Part shown: positions 7,003-9,812 of the stretch, one piece after another
Layout of the letters: the number at the start of each line of letters is the position of its first letter
How positions within the stretch are numbered: the stretch's first letter is position 1
NCBI GenBank assembly: GCA_945827565.1
Contig: CALZNR010000026.1
Coordinates: forward strand, 1-9,812
DNA length: 9,812 nucleotides
Direction of reading: 5' to 3'
Origin: an uncultured Prevotella sp.
GTDB taxonomy: Bacteria > Bacteroidota > Bacteroidia > Bacteroidales > Bacteroidaceae
Position numbers and translations under genes: made by a program
Notes under the pieces: generated by a model
What the model was told of the DNA's origin: nothing
The model's input: the letters and a program-made list of their open reading frames with translations, nothing else
Databases searched by the model: none

Positions 7003-7731
7003 TCATTGAGCATTCTTGCCCGACAAGTGCATCATCATCAAAGAGCAGAGGGCTGCCGTTTCAGTCCTCAACCTGCTATCTCCTAAATGAACAGAAACAA
7101 AGCCCCTGTCGATGGCTGCCTTGACTTCCTCAACAGAGAAATCACCTTCAGGACCAATGAGAACCGTCATCGGCTCCTCTGATGTTTGTTTATTCAATAG
7201 GTCACACAGATATTCACGGGGTATTTCATCGTGACAATGGGCGATAAACTTCCTGCCAGGACCACAGGCATCCATATACTGCCTAAAGCTTTTCATCTCA
7301 TCCACAACGGGCTTGAAACTTTTATGACTTTGCTTCATTGCCGAGATAACAATCCTATCCACACGGTCGGTCTTGACAATATGCCTCTCTGAGTTCTGAC
7401 AGTCGAGAAAAGAAATGTGGTTGATGCCTATTTCTGTAGCTTTCTCTGCAAACCATTCCATCCTTTCCATCATCTTGGTGGGAGCAATGGCAATGTTGAA
7501 GCGCGTGTATTTGTTGACAGATTGGCTTACACAATCCGTAATTTTATATAGGCATCTTTTCTTGTTACATTCTGTGATGACGGCATTATAAACACTGCCC
7601 TGTCCATCTATCAGCACTATCTCATCACCATAGTTCAAACGTAACACTCTGACGGCATGGGCTGCCTCTTCAGCAGGAAGTTCCAACTGCTCTTTCGCAT
7701 TGGGTACATAGAATGTTCTGATTTCTTTCAT
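7003..7731 (-). CDS. rsmE: 16S rRNA (uracil-1498-N3)-methyltransferase RsmE
   Basis: RsmE methylates N3 of U1498 in 16S rRNA, at the decoding region of the small subunit, using S-adenosylmethionine. The 242 residues match the family's usual length. The N-terminal PUA-like domain includes HAVRVLRL at 25-32 and GDEIVLIDGQG at 35-45. The C-terminal SPOUT (knotted) domain carries GPEGDFS at 193-199 and LGDSRLRTETAA at 216-227, the two glycine-rich loops that bind the cofactor. KATEIGI at 97-103 is also typical. It is the last gene of the lspA cluster, 38 bp after the small hypothetical gene, with no promoter visible in that gap, so it probably relies on readthrough. No terminator hairpin is apparent in the 112 bp after it. 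Confidence 0.95.
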   Translation of the reverse strand: MKEIRTFYVPNAKEQLELPAEEAAHAVRVLRLNYGDEIVLIDGQGSVYNAVITECNKKRCLYKITDCVSQSVNKYTRFNIAIAPTKMMERMEWFAEKATEIGINHISFLDCQNSERHIVKTDRVDRIVISAMKQSHKSFKPVVDEMKSFRQYMDACGPGRKFIAHCHDEIPREYLCDLLNKQTSEEPMTVLIGPEGDFSVEEVKAAIDRGFVSVHLGDSRLRTETAALCSLMMMHLSGKNAQ

Positions 7732-7769
7732 AACTCAAGGGGTATGTATGTGAACTGTGGATAGATGGG

Positions 7770-7985
7770 TTACCGTAGGCGTTGCCCACGATAGGTGGCA
7801 ACCAATCTGCCATGCAGGTCTCTGTCAACAACGATGGTTCCAGTCAGCCACTCCGTAGATGGTTCTTCGCCTTCCAGATAAGTGATGTACGTCACGAAGC
7901 CATCCTCCAGATGTATCACCATCATGGCATAATACCTTTTGCCAACCAACACATTATGGCATGCTATTTTTCTCTTGTGAGCCAT
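7770..7985 (-). CDS. Small conserved hypothetical protein (71 residues)
   Basis: The product starts MAHKRKIACHNVLVGK, has a central beta-rich stretch (RYYAMMVIHLEDG, VTYITYLEGEEPSTEW), and ends VATYRGQRLR. It has no signal peptide or membrane segment, so it should be cytoplasmic. I recall similar small proteins in Bacteroidales beside DUF4296 genes, but no function is known to me. The ATG at 7985 is preferred to a longer start at 8078, because the upstream residues merely read through the preceding gene in another frame and look unlike a conserved protein. It overlaps the end of the DUF4296 gene by 32 bp, which suggests coupled translation. Confidence 0.65.
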   Translation of the reverse strand: MAHKRKIACHNVLVGKRYYAMMVIHLEDGFVTYITYLEGEEPSTEWLTGTIVVDRDLHGRLVATYRGQRLR

Positions 7986-8859
7986 GAGAATTGCGTTGGA
8001 TGGTAAACATCCTGACAGCAGGTTTCCTGTCAGACGTATCAGGAGAGGTGGCAAGGCTGTCCTTGGGTTCCACAGCAAGTTTCTTTTTTTGATGGAACCT
8101 TATGAGTTGCACGCCATTGATAAACATCAGCTTCATAGTGCTATTGTCATCGCTACCTTTGTCAAGATAGATAAAGCCTTTCAGAGATTTGACTTTATGG
8201 GCATTGTCTGTAGTGACACGCAACTGCGACAAACCCGACATATATACCTGACTTCTGAAGGAGGTCACGCTATCATTGTCATAGGTGACAGCCATATACA
8301 TCACCGCATCCTTTGTGCCACTCTGATACACGAAATTGGTCATAAAGTGAAGCTGCAACACATCACCCTCTGCAAAGAGTGAATCGCCTTGAATTTGAAA
8401 ATCAATCCTATTATATGGAGGAATGGGAACAAGCATGTACTCGGTGTTCTGCTTCCATATATTGGCAGTGTCGCCGCTCTCTGAATATCCGGAATACTTG
8501 TTTATTTCGCCAGAGGAGGCACCCAATGCCAACACCTGTTCCTCAAGGCGAGAGGAAATATTCTGATAGACAGACTGGAGCAGGTCTGCGTGCGTGCAGT
8601 AATAAACCAGCGAACTATCGAAGACTGCCTGCGAAACCTGATGTTTTTCAAGAATCTCTGTCATGTACAGGTTCTTGTTGTAATCTGTATTCTTGTTGTA
8701 GTGCATACTCGTCATGGACGACATGACATGAAAATCATAGAGAATGTCTTCCATCTCCTCTGGACGCAAATACTCTGAAGGAATCTGCGGTTTACATCCA
8801 GTTAGTAAATACATAAAAACCAAAACCAAACCAATAAGGGAGCGACGGAGTGTGAACAT
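7954..8859 (-). CDS. DUF4296 domain-containing lipoprotein
   Basis: A 301-residue lipoprotein precursor. Residues 1-21 form a type II signal peptide with lipobox LLTGC and the lipidated cysteine at 22. The DUF4296 domain follows at about 27-115 (YLRPEEMEDILYDFHV, then LEKHQVSQAVFDSSLVYY and LLQSVYQNISSRLEEQV), a helical module found in Bacteroidota lipoproteins. Residues of about 140-265 look beta-rich (FQIQGDSLFAEGDVLQLHF, VYMAVTYDNDSV). The C-terminal 40 residues are basic and low in hydrophobicity. It should sit in the periplasm, anchored to a membrane; its function is unknown. It lies directly downstream of lspA, the peptidase needed to mature it. The last 32 bp overlap the next gene. Confidence 0.85.
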   Translation of the reverse strand: MFTLRRSLIGLVLVFMYLLTGCKPQIPSEYLRPEEMEDILYDFHVMSSMTSMHYNKNTDYNKNLYMTEILEKHQVSQAVFDSSLVYYCTHADLLQSVYQNISSRLEEQVLALGASSGEINKYSGYSESGDTANIWKQNTEYMLVPIPPYNRIDFQIQGDSLFAEGDVLQLHFMTNFVYQSGTKDAVMYMAVTYDNDSVTSFRSQVYMSGLSQLRVTTDNAHKVKSLKGFIYLDKGSDDNSTMKLMFINGVQLIRFHQKKKLAVEPKDSLATSPDTSDRKPAVRMFTIQRNSHGSQEKNSMP

Positions 8860-8875
8860 TGACGGTATGTATTTG

Positions 8876-8883
8876 CAAAATTA
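8876..8883 (-). promoter_or_regulatory. Possible internal promoter before the DUF4296 gene
   Basis: The minus strand reads TAATTTTG followed by CA, matching TAnnTTTG, 16 bp before the start codon at 8859 and inside the 43-bp gap after lspA. The nearest upstream TTG (8900-8898) is only 14 bp away, so the -33 match is poor. If active, it would drive the DUF4296, small hypothetical and rsmE genes separately from lspA. Confidence 0.4.
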
Positions 8884-8902
8884 CACGATGGAAGATACAA
8901 GG

Positions 8903-9538
8903 CTATGAATTATCCTTCTGCATCAAAGATGACAATCTTTTGCGATAGAACAGCAGAAGCGCACACACACCTACCGATATATTGGCATCGGCAACGTTGA
9001 ACACTGGACTGAAGAACACAAATGGCTGTCCGCCAACAAAAGGAACGAAAGCGGGCCAAGTAGATTCTATCAAAGGGAAATAGAGCATATCTACCACCTT
9101 ACCCATGAGCACGGGGGCATATCCTGTACCAAATGGCACAAAATCAGCAACAAACAAATTGCTGGATTCACTGAAAATCAATCCGTAGAACACGCCATCG
9201 ATGATATTTCCGATGGCTCCACCCACAATCATAGACAGACAGATAAGGTAGCCTTTTGGAACTGTGGATTTGATTTGGCGTACCACATAGAATATAATCA
9301 TGGTGACAAGAACCACCCTGATGCTGGACAGCAATAGTTTGCTTCCCAGTTCCATTCCATATGCCATCCCATTGTTCTCAACAAAACAAATCTTAAACCA
9401 ACCTGTAATGTCTATACATTCATGAAGTGTCATGTGTGTCTTGATCCAGATTTTGGTTGCTTGGTCAACAACCAAAATCAAGACCACAATCAGACAGAAA
9501 ATCCATTTGGAAGAATGAATTTGCTTGATATCGTTCAT
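8903..9538 (-). CDS. lspA: Lipoprotein signal peptidase (signal peptidase II)
   Basis: LspA is the inner-membrane aspartic protease that removes signal peptides from prolipoproteins after lipidation of the cysteine. The 211 residues show VVDQATK at 23-29, VENNGMAYG at 53-61, GGAIGNIIDG at 106-115 and PVFNVADANIS at 178-188. The two catalytic aspartates are D114 and D184. They are 70 residues apart, against about 19 in Escherichia coli, because of an insertion (about 124-176) containing GKVVDMLYFPLIEST and VPFVGG; long loops of this kind are familiar in Bacteroidota LspA. The ATG at 9538 is chosen over the TTG three bases earlier. It starts 10 bp after the TraR/DksA gene, so the two are probably co-transcribed. 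Confidence 0.95.
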   Translation of the reverse strand: MNDIKQIHSSKWIFCLIVVLILVVDQATKIWIKTHMTLHECIDITGWFKICFVENNGMAYGMELGSKLLLSSIRVVLVTMIIFYVVRQIKSTVPKGYLICLSMIVGGAIGNIIDGVFYGLIFSESSNLFVADFVPFGTGYAPVLMGKVVDMLYFPLIESTWPAFVPFVGGQPFVFFSPVFNVADANISVGVCALLLFYRKRLSSLMQKDNS

Positions 9539-9548
9539 CAATATGTGC

Positions 9549-9762
9549 TTAATGCCTGCGATTCTGTTTGGATTCTACACTCAAAGTGGCATGAGGTACA
9601 GCGCGCAGTCTTTCCTTGGGTATCAATTTACCTGTAATTCGGTCAATACCGTAAGTCTTATTCTCAATTCTGACCAAAGCAGCCTCCAAACCCTGTATGA
9701 ATTTTTGCTGTCTGCTAGCTAGTTGAATAAGCTCCTCCTTTGTCTGCGTGGCACTACCCTCT
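9549..9762 (-). CDS. TraR/DksA-family protein, C-terminal 70 residues (cut by contig end)
   Basis: The visible part runs from EGSATQTKEELIQLAS to NRRH and ends with TAA. AALVRIENKTYGIDRITGKL and IPKERLRAVPHATLS identify the C-terminal part of the TraR/DksA family, which in E. coli binds RNA polymerase through the secondary channel and tunes transcription with ppGpp. Aligned without gaps to E. coli DksA as I recall it, the four zinc-binding cysteines are replaced by Asp, Thr, Ser and Ser, so no zinc finger can form. In Bacteroidota this gene usually lies between ileS and lspA, and the lspA side fits here. The 5' part is missing: bases beyond 9762 are adapter, and the apparent upstream codons (MGSEMCIRDR) are adapter-encoded. 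Confidence 0.85.
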
Positions 9763-9812
9763 CTGTCTCTTATACACATCTCCGAGCCCACGAGACAGGC
9801 AGAAATGTCGTA
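9763..9812 (-). other. Nextera i7-side adapter with index (not genomic)
   Basis: Bases 9763-9781 are the Tn5 mosaic end (reverse complement of bases 25-43), and 9782-9796 are CCGAGCCCACGAGAC, the Nextera read-2 adapter. Bases 9797-9804, AGGCAGAA, match the i7 index known as N703. The last eight bases fit the start of the P7 primer with one mismatch (G at 9807). This is untrimmed library sequence. Confidence 0.98.

Noticed and set aside
7986..8078. Longer start for the small hypothetical protein
   Set aside because: The extra 31 residues lie within the lipoprotein gene in another frame and look unlike a protein N-terminus. The ATG at 7985 gives the recognisable MAHKRKIACHNVL start.
7984..8726. 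Plus-strand frames of 132 and 115 codons opposite the DUF4296 gene
   Set aside because: The minus-strand frame has a lipobox and a recognised domain; the plus-strand frames have no promoter or family motif.
9539..9541. TTG as the lspA start codon
   Set aside because: An ATG follows immediately at 9538, so the rarer codon is not needed.
25..9781. Inverted 19-bp ends looking like a Tn5-type composite transposon
   Set aside because: They are followed outwards by Nextera adapter and index bases, there is no transposase gene, and the content is ordinary chromosomal genes.
9763..9791. Extended N-terminus (MGSEMCIRDR) of the TraR/DksA frame from GTG at 9791
   Set aside because: These codons lie wholly in the Nextera adapter, so the protein is simply truncated at the junction.

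Overview
This is an assembled contig from a Bacteroidota bacterium, most likely Bacteroidales and close to Prevotella. The reasons are the TAnnTTTG promoters, the lack of Shine-Dalgarno sites, the DUF4296 lipoprotein, the C-terminal sorting-like tail on a surface protein, and the gene order TraR/DksA - lspA. Both ends are sequencing-library sequence, not genome. Bases 1-43 and 9763-9812 are Illumina Nextera (Tn5) adapters with index bases, so the genuine insert is about 44-9762 and the two end genes are cut artificially.

Left part, minus strand (44-4188). A large secreted multi-domain protein (seven-repeat beta-propeller, Ig-like domains, jelly-roll domain, Omp28/thioredoxin-like domain with CGFC, sorting-like tail) is encoded by one frame that is interrupted by an in-frame TAG at 3214-3216. 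The stop falls between propeller repeats 6 and 7. It is followed by the start of a TonB-dependent receptor that runs off the contig. That receptor gene has a promoter abutting its start codon and a perfect terminator-like hairpin inside its signal-peptide codons.

Middle, plus strand (4354-5745). fetA-fetB encode the ATPase and permease of a FetAB-type (YbbL/YbbM) metal exporter. They are divergent from the surface-protein gene and end at a strong hairpin terminator (5799-5839) that faces a convergent gene.

Right part, minus strand (5871-9762). Read in the direction of transcription: a truncated TraR/DksA-family protein without zinc ligands, lspA (signal peptidase II), a DUF4296 lipoprotein, an overlapping 71-residue hypothetical protein, rsmE (16S rRNA methyltransferase), then a separately promoted 10-TM DMT-superfamily transporter. 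The first five look like one housekeeping cluster. LspA would process lipoproteins such as the DUF4296 protein next to it.

I see no rRNA, tRNA, CRISPR array, native mobile element, phage or defence genes. No intergenic stretch reaches 300 bases. The observations most worth a second look are the nonsense-split surface protein, the hairpin-plus-T-tract in the receptor signal peptide, and the zinc-less DksA relative. I do not see clear evidence of a wholly new multi-gene system.
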